32,791 bases of DNA from assembly GCA_017421915.1 (NCBI GenBank), contig JAFOHG010000107.1:1-32791 (forward strand), read 5' to 3'. The translations under genes were made by a program, and so were the position numbers. Shown in pieces: positions 7,419 to 15,369 of this stretch. This DNA is from Cellulosilyticum sp. GTDB lineage: Bacteria > Bacillota > Clostridia > Lachnospirales > Cellulosilyticaceae. The notes below the pieces were generated by a model. That model saw only the letters and a list, made by a program, of their open reading frames with translations, made no database searches and was not told the origin of the DNA. Each line of letters opens with the position of its first letter. Within the stretch, counting starts at the first letter, position 1.

Positions 7419-8231
7419 CTATTTAGTGCCTTTTTTCTTCGTAATCTGTTTCTCTACTAAATTTACTACAGCATACATTGCAAAAGCACATATCGCTAAT
7501 ACTACAACGCCCATCATTACTAAGTCTAGTCTAAACACCTGCCCACCATAAACGATTAAATAACCTAATCCATATCGAGATACTAAAAATTCACCTACTA
7601 TAACGCCTACCCAGGCCAAACCAATATTAATCTTGACAATATTAACCATATTTCCTATATTAGCAGGTAAAATAAGTCTTGTAAGAATTTGCCACTTGGA
7701 TGCCCCAAAACTTTTTAGCATTTTAATCTTTTCTTCATCCATTAACGAAAAGTAATTATAGGCTGATAAGATAGTGGTCACAATAGATATTGTAATAGCT
7801 GTTACAACAATGCCTCCTATACCTGCTCCCGCCCATACAATAATAATAGGTGCTAAAGCTGTTTTAGGTAGCGCATTTAAAACAACTAGGGTAGGAGATA
7901 AAATCTTTGCTACTGTATCGGACCACCATAGTATAATAGCTATTAAAATACCTAGTACGGTTCCAATCCCAAATCCTAAAATGGTTTCCCAAACAGAAAT
8001 ACCAATATGCCCAAATAAACTTCCATCCTTTAAATAAGTTAAAAACAACTTCCAAATGGCTAGGGGGCTACTAAATAAAAAAGTATTTAAAATACCTAAC
8101 CTAGCTAAAATCTCCCATAAAGCAATAAACGCTACTAAAATGCCTACTTGCCATGCAAAAATAAAATGTTTTTTCTTTTTTTTATTTGCAAGGTATTTTG
8201 CATATTCTGGACTATATTTTGGCTTATCCAT
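7419..8231 (-). CDS. ABC importer permease (SsuC/ThiX type)
   Basis: A 270-residue inner-membrane permease with about six hydrophobic segments of the BPD_transp_1 type. The cytoplasmic EAA-like coupling loop is recognisable around LKSFGASKWQILTRLILPANIGNMV, which docks to the ATPase. The N-terminus carries a lysine-rich stretch (KKKKK) before the first helix, consistent with an inside-facing end. The start ATG at 8231 has a GGAAGGAG site within the end of the ATPase gene and overlaps it by 8 bases, indicating translational coupling. The substrate follows that of the partner lipoprotein and is unknown. Confidence 0.92.
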   Translation of the reverse strand: MDKPKYSPEYAKYLANKKKKKHFIFAWQVGILVAFIALWEILARLGILNTFLFSSPLAIWKLFLTYLKDGSLFGHIGISVWETILGFGIGTVLGILIAIILWWSDTVAKILSPTLVVLNALPKTALAPIIIVWAGAGIGGIVVTAITISIVTTILSAYNYFSLMDEEKIKMLKSFGASKWQILTRLILPANIGNMVNIVKINIGLAWVGVIVGEFLVSRYGLGYLIVYGGQVFRLDLVMMGVVVLAICAFAMYAVVNLVEKQITKKKGTK

Positions 8232-9015
8232 TTTCTTCTAGCTCCTTCCACAAAACATCGAAATATTTACTAAACTCAGGTGATTTACGACTTAATAAAG
8301 GAGTCTTTTTTCCCTCCACTGAAAGCTCTATTAAATACGTGCTTTTTATCGTGGCGGGTCTACTAGATAATACATAAATACGATCACACATAGATATCGC
8401 TTCTGCAATATCATGTGTTACCAGAATAGCTTCTTTTCCCTCTTTTTTAAGAATTTGATAAATATCATCACTTACCATTAATCTTGTTTGATAGTCTAAT
8501 GCAGAAAAAGGTTCATCTAATAGTAAGATATCTGGATTTGTAGCAAGTGTTCTAATAAGTGCTGCTCTTTGTCTCATTCCTCCAGAAAGTTCTCTTGGAA
8601 ATCTCTCTTTAAAATCCCATAGCCCATAAGTTTTAAGTAACATTTCTACCCTTCCTTTTGCTTGAGGCGTTAATTTCTTTTGAATTTCTAGCCCAATTAA
8701 AACATTATCCATAATAGTTCGCCATTCTAATAAATGATCTCGCTGAAACATATAGCCAATTTGTCCATCCAACATTACCTCACCAGATGTTTGCTTTAAA
8801 ATACCTGCAAGGATATTTAATATCGTTGATTTACCACTTCCAGATGGTCCTAAAATTCCTAAAATTTCTCCTTTTTTGAGTTCCATATTTAAGTCATCCA
8901 ATACCAGTAGTTCACCATCATCTGTATAAAAACGTTTACTAACATGAGAAACTTGAATACGATTTTCCACTCTTTTCACCTTCCCCCTTAAACTTTCTGC
9001 TTTTCCAAGTATCAC
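8224..9015 (-). CDS. ABC importer ATP-binding protein (SsuB/TauB type)
   Basis: The nucleotide-binding subunit that powers the adjacent importer. The Walker A is GPSGSGKST, the Q-loop lies in GYMFQRD, the signature is LSGGMRQRAALIRTLA, the Walker B is DILLLDEPFSALD, and the H-loop is LVTHD. The coordinates show the open frame from a GTG at 9015, but that codon has no good ribosome-binding site. GTG codons at 8979 and 8970 lie next to AAGGGGGAAGGTG, and homologues normally begin near the IQVSHVSKRF strand, so the true start is probably 8970 or 8979. It is the first gene of the operon and overlaps the permease. A divergent phosphoesterase gene begins across a 163-base spacer. Confidence 0.9.
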   Translation of the reverse strand: MILGKAESLRGKVKRVENRIQVSHVSKRFYTDDGELLVLDDLNMELKKGEILGILGPSGSGKSTILNILAGILKQTSGEVMLDGQIGYMFQRDHLLEWRTIMDNVLIGLEIQKKLTPQAKGRVEMLLKTYGLWDFKERFPRELSGGMRQRAALIRTLATNPDILLLDEPFSALDYQTRLMVSDDIYQILKKEGKEAILVTHDIAEAISMCDRIYVLSSRPATIKSTYLIELSVEGKKTPLLSRKSPEFSKYFDVLWKELEENG

Positions 9016-9178
9016 TTCTAGCTATTATTATCATATTAATGTTATAAAGTATAAGTGCTTTTCCTACATAATATTACAACTATTATTAATATTCTTTTTT
9101 ATACGTCATTTATCCCTATTGCAATCCTTCTTAAATCTCACTATAATAATCTTTACTATTAAAGTTAGGAGGTTTATT

Positions 9179-9721
9179 ATGCGCTATTTTATTATTTCAG
9201 ATATTCATGGTTCTGCGTTTTATTTAGCAAAAGCTTTAGAGCAATTTAAGTCAGGTTCCTATGACTACTTAGTGATTTTAGGAGATATTCTTTATCACGG
9301 GCCTCGTAATACGATTCCTGAAGGCTATAATCCAAGCGAAGTCGTAGCGCTCCTTAATCCTATGGCTAACCAAATTATTGCTTGCCGTGGCAATTGTGAA
9401 GCTGAAGTAGATCAAATGCTTCTAAGTTTTCCATGTTTAAGCGACTATAGTCTCATTGTAGATGGTAAAGTAAGCTTCTTTGCAACACATGGTCATCTCT
9501 ATACATCTGAGCATTTTCCAAAATCACCTGGTAAATCTATCTTTTTATCTGGTCACACACACCTTTGGCTTCTTGAAAAGCAAGGTGATATCATTGCTTG
9601 TAATCCTGGTTCTATTACCTTTCCTAAAGAAGGTCGTCCACATACTTATGCCACTTATGAGGATGGTATTCTTTCTATTAAAGATTTAGAAGGTAAGGTT
9701 CTTTCTTCTCTTGAAGTTTAA
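9179..9721 (+). CDS. YfcE-type metallophosphoesterase
   Basis: A single-domain calcineurin-like phosphodiesterase of 180 residues. The metal-ligand motifs appear in order: SDIHGS near the start, ILGDILYHGPRN, CRGNCEAE, ATHGHLYTSE and SGHTHLW, then NPGSITFPK. This layout matches the YfcE/MJ0936 group, which hydrolyses phosphodiester bonds in vitro with Mn2+. The physiological substrate is unknown. The ATG at 9179 is preceded by TAGGAGG. A longer in-frame start at 9119 is rejected because it lacks such a site. Codon use is ordinary. The gene precedes a parvulin gene by about 100 bases. Confidence 0.92.
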   Translation: MRYFIISDIHGSAFYLAKALEQFKSGSYDYLVILGDILYHGPRNTIPEGYNPSEVVALLNPMANQIIACRGNCEAEVDQMLLSFPCLSDYSLIVDGKVSFFATHGHLYTSEHFPKSPGKSIFLSGHTHLWLLEKQGDIIACNPGSITFPKEGRPHTYATYEDGILSIKDLEGKVLSSLEV

Positions 9722-9823
9722 TCATGAATTCGCAAAACGTACAAACCCTTTTCAATAATTGGAAATCATGATAGGATAATGAGAAGAGCCTTAAGGTTTT
9801 ATTTTTTTATAAAGGAGTTTATT

Positions 9824-10564
9824 ATGGAAAACAAAATTTTAGCTGTTGTAGACGGTAGAAACATTACACAATCAGATATGTTCCACTTACTTCAAAGCAT
9901 TGGACAAAATGCTGCTGCATTCCAAGGTGAAGAAGGTCAAAAACAATTATTAGATGAACTTGTTATGCAAGAATTACTTTATTCAGATGCATTAAGTCAA
10001 GGTCTTCAAGAAGAAGAAGCTTTTAAATCAGCTTTAGCTGAAATGGAAAAATCTTTACTTAAACAATATGCCATGAAAAAATTATTAGATGGTATTAGTG
10101 CTGAAGAAGCAGAAGTTAAAGATTACTATGAGCAACATACTTCTTCTTTCACTGCTCCAGAAAAAGCAACTGCAAACCATATTTTAGTAGAATCTTTAGA
10201 AGAAGCTGAAAAAATTGCAGAAGAAATCAAAAATGGTTTAGATTTTAAAGAAGCTGCAAAAAAATATTCTAGTTGCCCATCAAGCAGCCAAGGTGGCGCT
10301 TTAGGTTCATTTACACGTGGTCAAATGGTTCCTGAATTTGAACAAGCTACTTTTTCAATGACTCCTGGTGCCATTTCTGAACCTGTAAAAACTCAATTTG
10401 GTTACCACCTCATTCAACTTGAAAATTTAACACCAGCTGGTACAATGCCTTATGAATCAGTTAAAGCTCAAGTTAAAGAGCAACTTTTACTTGCTAAGCG
10501 TCAAGCACTTTATATTGCTAAACGCCAAGAACTTGGTGAACGTTATACTGTAGAAATGAAATAA
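9824..10564 (+). CDS. Parvulin-type peptidyl-prolyl isomerase (cytoplasmic)
   Basis: A 246-residue protein with an N-terminal helical chaperone-like region (about residues 1-115) and one parvulin domain (about 120-215). The parvulin domain is recognised from KATANHILVESLEEAEKIAEEI, FKEAAKKYSSCPSSSQGGALGSF, QMVPEFEQATFSM and TQFGYHLIQLE. No signal peptide or lipobox is present, unlike PrsA, so it should act in the cytosol. The start is at 9824 after AAAGGAG at 9811-9817; an upstream in-frame ATG at 9779 has no site. Codon use is strongly biased to GAA, AAA and GCT, which suggests high expression, and a very stable terminator follows. It is probably a general folding factor. Confidence 0.93.
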   Translation: MENKILAVVDGRNITQSDMFHLLQSIGQNAAAFQGEEGQKQLLDELVMQELLYSDALSQGLQEEEAFKSALAEMEKSLLKQYAMKKLLDGISAEEAEVKDYYEQHTSSFTAPEKATANHILVESLEEAEKIAEEIKNGLDFKEAAKKYSSCPSSSQGGALGSFTRGQMVPEFEQATFSMTPGAISEPVKTQFGYHLIQLENLTPAGTMPYESVKAQVKEQLLLAKRQALYIAKRQELGERYTVEMK

Positions 10565-10574
10565 TTTATTTTGA

Positions 10575-10628
10575 AATAATAAAACGTCCTAGGAGTAGCT
10601 TCTACTATTCCTAGGACGTTTTATTATT
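10575..10628. terminator. Strong bidirectional terminator between the parvulin and HAD genes
   Basis: A perfect 20-base-pair stem (10575-10594 with 10609-10628), with an inner GTAG/CTAC in the 14-base loop. A- and T-runs at the base make it usable from both sides. It overlaps the last codons and stop of the HAD phosphatase gene. Confidence 0.9.
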
Positions 10629-11274
10629 CTAAAATAATCTTTTCTAAGTCTTTTACATTTTCCGCTAAATAGTTAGCCCCTTCATTCTCTAATTCTTTAG
10701 CTTCTCTAAATCCCCATAATACCCCTATAGAAGTAACACCTGCTGCTTTTGCAGTCTGAATATCTACATTTGAATCCCCTATATAAAGACATTCACTAGG
10801 TTCTACTTGAAAGTAAGCCATCATTTCTTGAACCCCTTGTGGATGTGGCTTAGTTGGAATGCCTTCTCTTTGGCCCAATGTCTTTTCAATGGTAGCTGCA
10901 AAGAATTTTTGAGTTAATTCTACGGCATACTCATGTGCTTTATTCGTTACGACACCACGATGAATCCCCTTCTCTTTTAGCTTCATAAGAAGTAATTCAA
11001 TACCCGGATAAGGCCTTGTTTCATCTAAACTATGCGCTTTATAGTATGCATCAAAAATAGCTTTTACTTTTAACACATTCTCTTGATTTCGTGCCTCTTT
11101 AGGTAAACTACGCTCTACTAACTTATAAATCCCATTTCCTACAAATTTTTTATATGCCTGCTCATCATGTAATGGATAACCAAATTGCTTCAATGCCACA
11201 TTACACGCATTCCCCAAATCTGTAATTGAATTTAACAACGTTCCATCTAAATCAAAAACCACAAGTTTTATCAT
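10624..11274 (-). CDS. HAD-family phosphatase, phosphoglycolate phosphatase-like
   Basis: A haloacid dehalogenase-type hydrolase of 216 residues. The nucleophile motif FDLDGTLLNS is at about residues 7-16 (Asp8 nucleophile, Asp10 acid/base). Motif II is GVVTNKAHEY, the conserved Lys lies near IPTKPHPQGV, and the metal-binding motif is YIGDSNVDIQTAKAAG. A helical cap sits between motifs I and II, as in Gph and PpaX. Substrate candidates are 2-phosphoglycolate or pyrophosphate; sequence alone does not decide. It is the last gene of a minus-strand run after sfsA, and its 3' end lies inside the shared terminator stem. Confidence 0.87.
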   Translation of the reverse strand: MIKLVVFDLDGTLLNSITDLGNACNVALKQFGYPLHDEQAYKKFVGNGIYKLVERSLPKEARNQENVLKVKAIFDAYYKAHSLDETRPYPGIELLLMKLKEKGIHRGVVTNKAHEYAVELTQKFFAATIEKTLGQREGIPTKPHPQGVQEMMAYFQVEPSECLYIGDSNVDIQTAKAAGVTSIGVLWGFREAKELENEGANYLAENVKDLEKIILE

Positions 11275-11305
11275 TTTTATCCCTATCCCTCTTAAAAAGT
11301 ACTTT

Positions 11306-12001
11306 TTACAGCCTTACTTCTAAAGGTTTCATAATTTCTAAACACTCTGGTGTCACCTTACAAGTATAAGCTAAGACTTCTACACCACATGTCACTGCTT
11401 TTCGTAATGTTTTAGCAAAGGCAGGATGTCTTTCTTCATGCGGAGAAAAATAAGTAGCCTCTTCCATCTGCACTACAAAAATAACATATGCCCTATAACC
11501 TTCTTGATGCGCTAAAATTAATTCTTCTAAATGTTTAACGCCTCGCTCAGTTGGTGCATCTGGAAATCTTACAATACCTTCTTCCTCTAGCGTAACACCT
11601 TTCACTTCTATAAATATCTTATCATTTTGCGTCTCACAATAAAAGTCAAATCGTGAATGCCCATAATTTTTTTCTCTCTTAATCACTGTCAAGGGGTCAT
11701 CTAAATGAGGTAATTGAATACGTCCTAATTTTAGTCCCTCTTCAACAACCACATTAGGTGCTTGCGAATCCATATTAATAAGCAAACTTCCTTTCTCAAC
11801 AGCAATTAAAGAATAAGGTGTTTGACGATTAGGATTAGTTGATTTCTCTAAATAAACTGTTACTCCAGGCTGTAAAAGTTCTTTACAACGCCCCGTATTT
11901 TTAACATGTACTTTATACCGCTCACCTTCTACTTCACAATATGCTACAAAGCGATTAGGCCTTTCTATAAAAGTAGCTTTAACCATTTGCTTATACTTCA
12001 T
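11306..12001 (-). CDS. sfsA: SfsA family protein (sugar fermentation stimulation homologue)
   Basis: A 231-residue protein that matches SfsA throughout. It has an OB-like N-terminal part with ATFIERPNRFVAYCEVEGERYKVHVKNTGR and a restriction-endonuclease-like core. The core contains HSRFDFYC, the nuclease-type FIEVKGVTLEEEG, and FPDAPTERGVKHLEEL. The Asp and Glu-x-Lys residues correspond to the PD-(D/E)XK active-site pattern known for the family. The function remains uncertain: it was named from a maltose-utilisation effect in E. coli and binds DNA. The ATG at 12001 follows AAGGAG. The neighbouring HAD phosphatase begins 31 bases downstream. Confidence 0.93.
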   Translation of the reverse strand: MKYKQMVKATFIERPNRFVAYCEVEGERYKVHVKNTGRCKELLQPGVTVYLEKSTNPNRQTPYSLIAVEKGSLLINMDSQAPNVVVEEGLKLGRIQLPHLDDPLTVIKREKNYGHSRFDFYCETQNDKIFIEVKGVTLEEEGIVRFPDAPTERGVKHLEELILAHQEGYRAYVIFVVQMEEATYFSPHEERHPAFAKTLRKAVTCGVEVLAYTCKVTPECLEIMKPLEVRL

Positions 12002-12058
12002 ATTAACTCCTTATTCATGACCTATGTCCTTTACCCCCACTATATCTCCTTATCTGCA

Positions 12059-12358
12059 TTATAGCAAAATATGACATAAATAAACAGCCATTACACTAGC
12101 TAGTGCTACAGTCGTTAATCCTTTTTCAAAATAAGCTAAAAGAACAGCCACTACAGTTCCAATAGCTGCATATAAAGTATTTTCTGTACTGTAAAAAATA
12201 TGTGGAAAAGTCATACCTCCTAAAACAGCATAAGGCACATAATATAAAAAGGAACGAATAAAACGAGATTGTACTTTCTTTTTAAAAAAAGTTAATGGTA
12301 ATACACGAATAAGATAAGTCACTAATGCCATAACAAGTATGCTTAGCATGATATACAT
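12059..12358 (-). CDS. azlD: AzlD family branched-chain amino acid exporter subunit
   Basis: A small hydrophobic protein of 99 residues with about four membrane segments. It contains the family start TYLIRVLPLTFFKKKV and the YVPYAVLGGMTFPHIFY motif. AzlD pairs with AzlC to export branched-chain amino acids or analogues. It overlaps the azlC end by 16 bases with its ribosome-binding site inside azlC, so the two are translationally coupled. No Lrp-like AzlB regulator is nearby in this window. Confidence 0.9.
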   Translation of the reverse strand: MYIMLSILVMALVTYLIRVLPLTFFKKKVQSRFIRSFLYYVPYAVLGGMTFPHIFYSTENTLYAAIGTVVAVLLAYFEKGLTTVALASVMAVYLCHILL

Positions 12359-13080
12359 GATTCTTCCTCCTCACCTTTTTCTTCAATGGGTGCAATATAA
12401 GCCATAATCCCTGCTGCAATTAAAGTTACAATAATCACTGCAAATCCAGAAGAAATATGACTAAATACTGGAATATACTCTAATACACAACTTATACCTA
12501 TGGCAATAATTAAAGTCATAACAATTGGCTTAGAATGCTTAGCCGCTGGTATAATAATCGCAATAAACATACCGTATAATGCAATGCCAAGGGCATCTTG
12601 TAGACTCTTAGGAAGTATGCCTGCTGCTAAAGCACCTGCAAGTGTTCCACCACTCCATCCTAAATAAGGCATAATACTTAATCCTAACCAATACCATCCT
12701 GTAACCGCACCTACTTCCATAGAGGCCACTGCAAATATTTCATCTGTTACCATAAAGCTCATTAAGGCTCTTTGTAAACTGGTTAATTTTTTACTTACCT
12801 TTTGTGATAAAGAAAGCGACATTAAAAAGTAACGTGCATTAATAATTAACATAGTGAGCGCCATTTCTATGTAAGTACCTCCTAGTACCATAACCTGCAT
12901 TCCTGCAAATTGTCCTGCTGATGTTACATTAGTCATTGAAATCACTAAAGCTAAAACAGGTGACAATCCACTTGATACTGCTAGCATTCCAAAAGCAAAA
13001 GAAACTGAAAAATAACCAATCCCTATAGGAATACCTAATTTAAATCCCTTTTTGAAATATGCTTTATTTTGTTTACCCAT
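12343..13080 (-). CDS. azlC: AzlC family branched-chain amino acid exporter subunit
   Basis: The larger membrane subunit of the AzlCD exporter, 245 residues with around seven hydrophobic segments. Family features are PIGIGYFSVSFAFGMLA at the N-terminus, the QFAGMQVMV segment, NARYFLMSLSLSQK and MVTDEIFAVAS. The final dozen residues are acidic and end with two cysteines (EEKGEEEESCISC), which is an unusual tail and partly reflects the sequence overlap with azlD. The ATG at 13080 has GGGGTG upstream. The gene follows the hpt terminator, so it may have its own weak promoter or depend on read-through. Confidence 0.9.
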   Translation of the reverse strand: MGKQNKAYFKKGFKLGIPIGIGYFSVSFAFGMLAVSSGLSPVLALVISMTNVTSAGQFAGMQVMVLGGTYIEMALTMLIINARYFLMSLSLSQKVSKKLTSLQRALMSFMVTDEIFAVASMEVGAVTGWYWLGLSIMPYLGWSGGTLAGALAAGILPKSLQDALGIALYGMFIAIIIPAAKHSKPIVMTLIIAIGISCVLEYIPVFSHISSGFAVIIVTLIAAGIMAYIAPIEEKGEEEESCISC

Positions 13081-13100
13081 TTATCTACACCCCATTTTAT

Positions 13101-13134
13101 AAAAAAGAGGCTGCTTTTATTATCACAGCCTCTT
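13101..13134 (-). terminator. Terminator of hpt
   Basis: AAGAGGCTG and CAGCCTCTT (13105-13113 with 13126-13134) around a 12-base loop. The A-run on the plus strand at 13101-13106 becomes a U-run in the minus transcript. It lies between hpt and azlC. Confidence 0.85.
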
Positions 13135-13144
13135 AAATCATGCT

Positions 13145-13684
13145 TTATTTTTCATAAACTTCACGTTTTAAAATCCCTATAAAAGGTAAATTACGATAAT
13201 GTTCAGCATAATCAATACCATAACCTACAATAAACTCATCTGGTACTTCAAATCCCATATAATCTGGTGTAATGGCTTCTTTTCTTCTAGCTGGCTTATC
13301 TAATAATGTACAAATTTTTACACTTGCTGGATTACGTGTTAATAAAATATCTTTAAGATACTTTAGTGTTAAACCACTATCTACAATATCTTCTACGATT
13401 AGAACATGTTCTCCTTCAATACCTCTATCAAGATCTTTTAAAATTTTAACTACACCTGTTGATTCTGTTGCATTTCCATAGCTAGAAACTGCCATAAAAT
13501 CCATTCTTAATGGTAAATCAATTTTTCTTACTAAATCACTTGTAAAAATATTAGACCCTTTTAAAATACCTACTACAACAAGAGGTTTTCCTTTATAATC
13601 TTTGGTAATTTGATTTCCTAACTTAGTAATACACTCATTTATTTGTGATTCTGAAAATAATATTTGTTGTACATCTTGTCGCAT
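13145..13684 (-). CDS. hpt: Hypoxanthine phosphoribosyltransferase
   Basis: A purine-salvage enzyme of 179 residues that converts hypoxanthine or guanine with PRPP to IMP or GMP. The PRPP-binding loop VLIVEDIVDSGLTL is typical of the family. It is preceded by the flexible-loop region MDFMAVSSYG and the GILKGSNIF loop. The C-terminal YMGFEVPDEFIVGYGIDYAEHYRNLPFIG is diagnostic of HPRT. The start ATG at 13684 has an AAGGAG site. The gene has its own terminator 5-40 bases downstream. It is not next to tilS or ftsH here, unlike in many Bacilli. Confidence 0.95.
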   Translation of the reverse strand: MRQDVQQILFSESQINECITKLGNQITKDYKGKPLVVVGILKGSNIFTSDLVRKIDLPLRMDFMAVSSYGNATESTGVVKILKDLDRGIEGEHVLIVEDIVDSGLTLKYLKDILLTRNPASVKICTLLDKPARRKEAITPDYMGFEVPDEFIVGYGIDYAEHYRNLPFIGILKREVYEK

Positions 13685-13779
13685 AATCTACTCCTTATTC
13701 CTCATGTAAAGTCATATATTCCTGAACTTTTTTCTTATTATACAACATAATGTTCGAATTGTAAAATTGTTTTCTGATT

Positions 13780-15369
13780 TTATTTGATTCCTTTGTACTC
13801 TTTTACAATAACTTCTGCAATTTGAATACCATCTACTGCAGCTGAACTAATACCTCCTGCATATCCTGCACCTTCACCTGCTGGATAAATTCCCTTAATA
13901 TTACTTTGATACAATTCTGTTCTCGGCATTCTTATAGGAGAAGAACTTCTTGTTTCAAAACCTGTAAATAGTGCATCAGGATGATCAAAGTGCTTCATTT
14001 TCTTGCCAAAGGCCACCATAGCTTCATCAATTGCCTCTCCCATAAATTCAGGTAAAGCTGCTTTTAAGTTGCTAAGTGTCACACCTGGTGTATAAGTTGG
14101 CTTCACAATCCCAAATGCTTGCGATGTCTTATTAACTAAGAAATCCCCTAATCTTTGTACAGGTGCTTTATAATTACTTCCACCTAATTTAAATGCTGTT
14201 TCTTCAAATTGTCTTTGTAAATACATACCTGCTAATGGATGACTACTTTCAAAGTCTTCTGGCCCTACATTAACTAAAATCGCACTATTAGCATTGACAC
14301 CATCACGTGCATGTTCACTCATTCCATTTGTTACAACTCTACCTTCTTCCGAAGCTGAAGCAATAACATAGCCACCTGGACACATACAGAAACTATAAAC
14401 AGTACGTCCATTTTCACAGTGATGTACAGATTTATATTCAGCTGCACCTAATTTTGGATGATGTGCAAATTTTTCTCCAAATTGTGCTTCATTAATCCAT
14501 TCTTGTAAATGCTCTACTCGCATGCCCATTGAAAAAGGCTTTTGCTCCATATGAATCCCTGCTTTATAAAGCATTTCAAATGTATCTCTTGCACTATGAC
14601 CAATGGCTAAAATACAGTGTCCTGTTTCAAGACGTTCTTGTCCATTTAAAATAACTGCTTTAAGTTGGTTATCTTCAATATCTAAACCTGTTAATTGTGT
14701 TTCAAAACGAAAGGCTCCACCTAATGCAATAATCTGTTTTCTAATATTTCTTACAACATCCCTTAAAATATCTGTTCCTACATGAGGTTTATTCTTATAA
14801 AGAATTTCCTCTGGTGCACCTGCTAAAACCATCTCTTCTAAAACTTTATGACAACGCTTATTTTTAATTTGTGTTGTTAACTTACCATCTGAAAAAGTTC
14901 CAGCCCCTCCTTCTCCAAATTGTACATTACTCTTTGGATTAAAGGTACCATCTTTCCAAAATGTCTCTACATCTTTTACACGTTCTTCTACACATTTACC
15001 ACGTTCTACTACAATCGGCTTAAATCCTTGTTGTGCTAAAATAAGTGCTGCAAATAAACCACATGGTCCGCTTCCTACTACCACTGGTGGATGTTCCATT
15101 AATTTATCACCCTTTGCTGGACAAACATATGCTGGATCTGCTCTCTTTAAAGTTGGATAGCGTTCTAATAAAAAGTCATCCTTTTTAGTTTCTACATCTA
15201 CTGTATAAACTAATTTGATATCTTCTTTTTTACGTGCATCTATGGCTTCTTTAAAAATCGTATATCTGATAATATCAGATGGCTTAATTTTAAGCTTTTT
15301 AGCTATTTTATTTGGTAAAACTGCTTGATCTTCCTCTAAACTTAATTTAATATCTTGAACTCTAATCAT
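13780..15369 (-). CDS. FAD-dependent dehydrogenase, COG2509 type
   Basis: A 529-residue flavoprotein. An N-terminal domain of about 90 residues (VQDIKLSLEEDQAVLPNKIAKKLKI) resembles the usual leading domain of this group. The dinucleotide-binding motif follows at about residues 97-115 (VVGSGPCGLFAALILAQQG). Further features are GEGGAGTFSDGKLTT, CMCPGGYVIAS, and the C-terminal FAD contact GIYPAGEGAGYAGGISSAAVDG. The group is widespread in anaerobes, but the substrate is unknown. It starts in a 4-base ATGA overlap with the upstream BaiN-like gene, so two different flavoproteins are translationally coupled. The ribosome-binding site GAGGATAAC lies within that gene. Confidence 0.88.
   Translation of the reverse strand: MIRVQDIKLSLEEDQAVLPNKIAKKLKIKPSDIIRYTIFKEAIDARKKEDIKLVYTVDVETKKDDFLLERYPTLKRADPAYVCPAKGDKLMEHPPVVVGSGPCGLFAALILAQQGFKPIVVERGKCVEERVKDVETFWKDGTFNPKSNVQFGEGGAGTFSDGKLTTQIKNKRCHKVLEEMVLAGAPEEILYKNKPHVGTDILRDVVRNIRKQIIALGGAFRFETQLTGLDIEDNQLKAVILNGQERLETGHCILAIGHSARDTFEMLYKAGIHMEQKPFSMGMRVEHLQEWINEAQFGEKFAHHPKLGAAEYKSVHHCENGRTVYSFCMCPGGYVIASASEEGRVVTNGMSEHARDGVNANSAILVNVGPEDFESSHPLAGMYLQRQFEETAFKLGGSNYKAPVQRLGDFLVNKTSQAFGIVKPTYTPGVTLSNLKAALPEFMGEAIDEAMVAFGKKMKHFDHPDALFTGFETRSSSPIRMPRTELYQSNIKGIYPAGEGAGYAGGISSAAVDGIQIAEVIVKEYKGIK

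Noticed and set aside
7774-8037. Plus-strand open frame inside the permease gene
   Set aside because: Lies wholly antisense to a well-supported ABC permease, has no ribosome-binding site and no recognisable domain; it reflects the codon pattern of the real gene.
9119-9178. Upstream extension of the phosphoesterase gene
   Set aside because: In-frame ATG without a ribosome-binding site; the TAGGAGG before 9179 and the family start at MRYFIISDIHGS favour the shorter protein.
9016-9178. TPP riboswitch for the importer
   Set aside because: No CUGAGA-type core and no matching paired arms were found in the divergent spacer on either strand.
13272-13481. Plus-strand frame opposite hpt
   Set aside because: Antisense to the conserved PRPP-binding region of hpt; a shadow frame.
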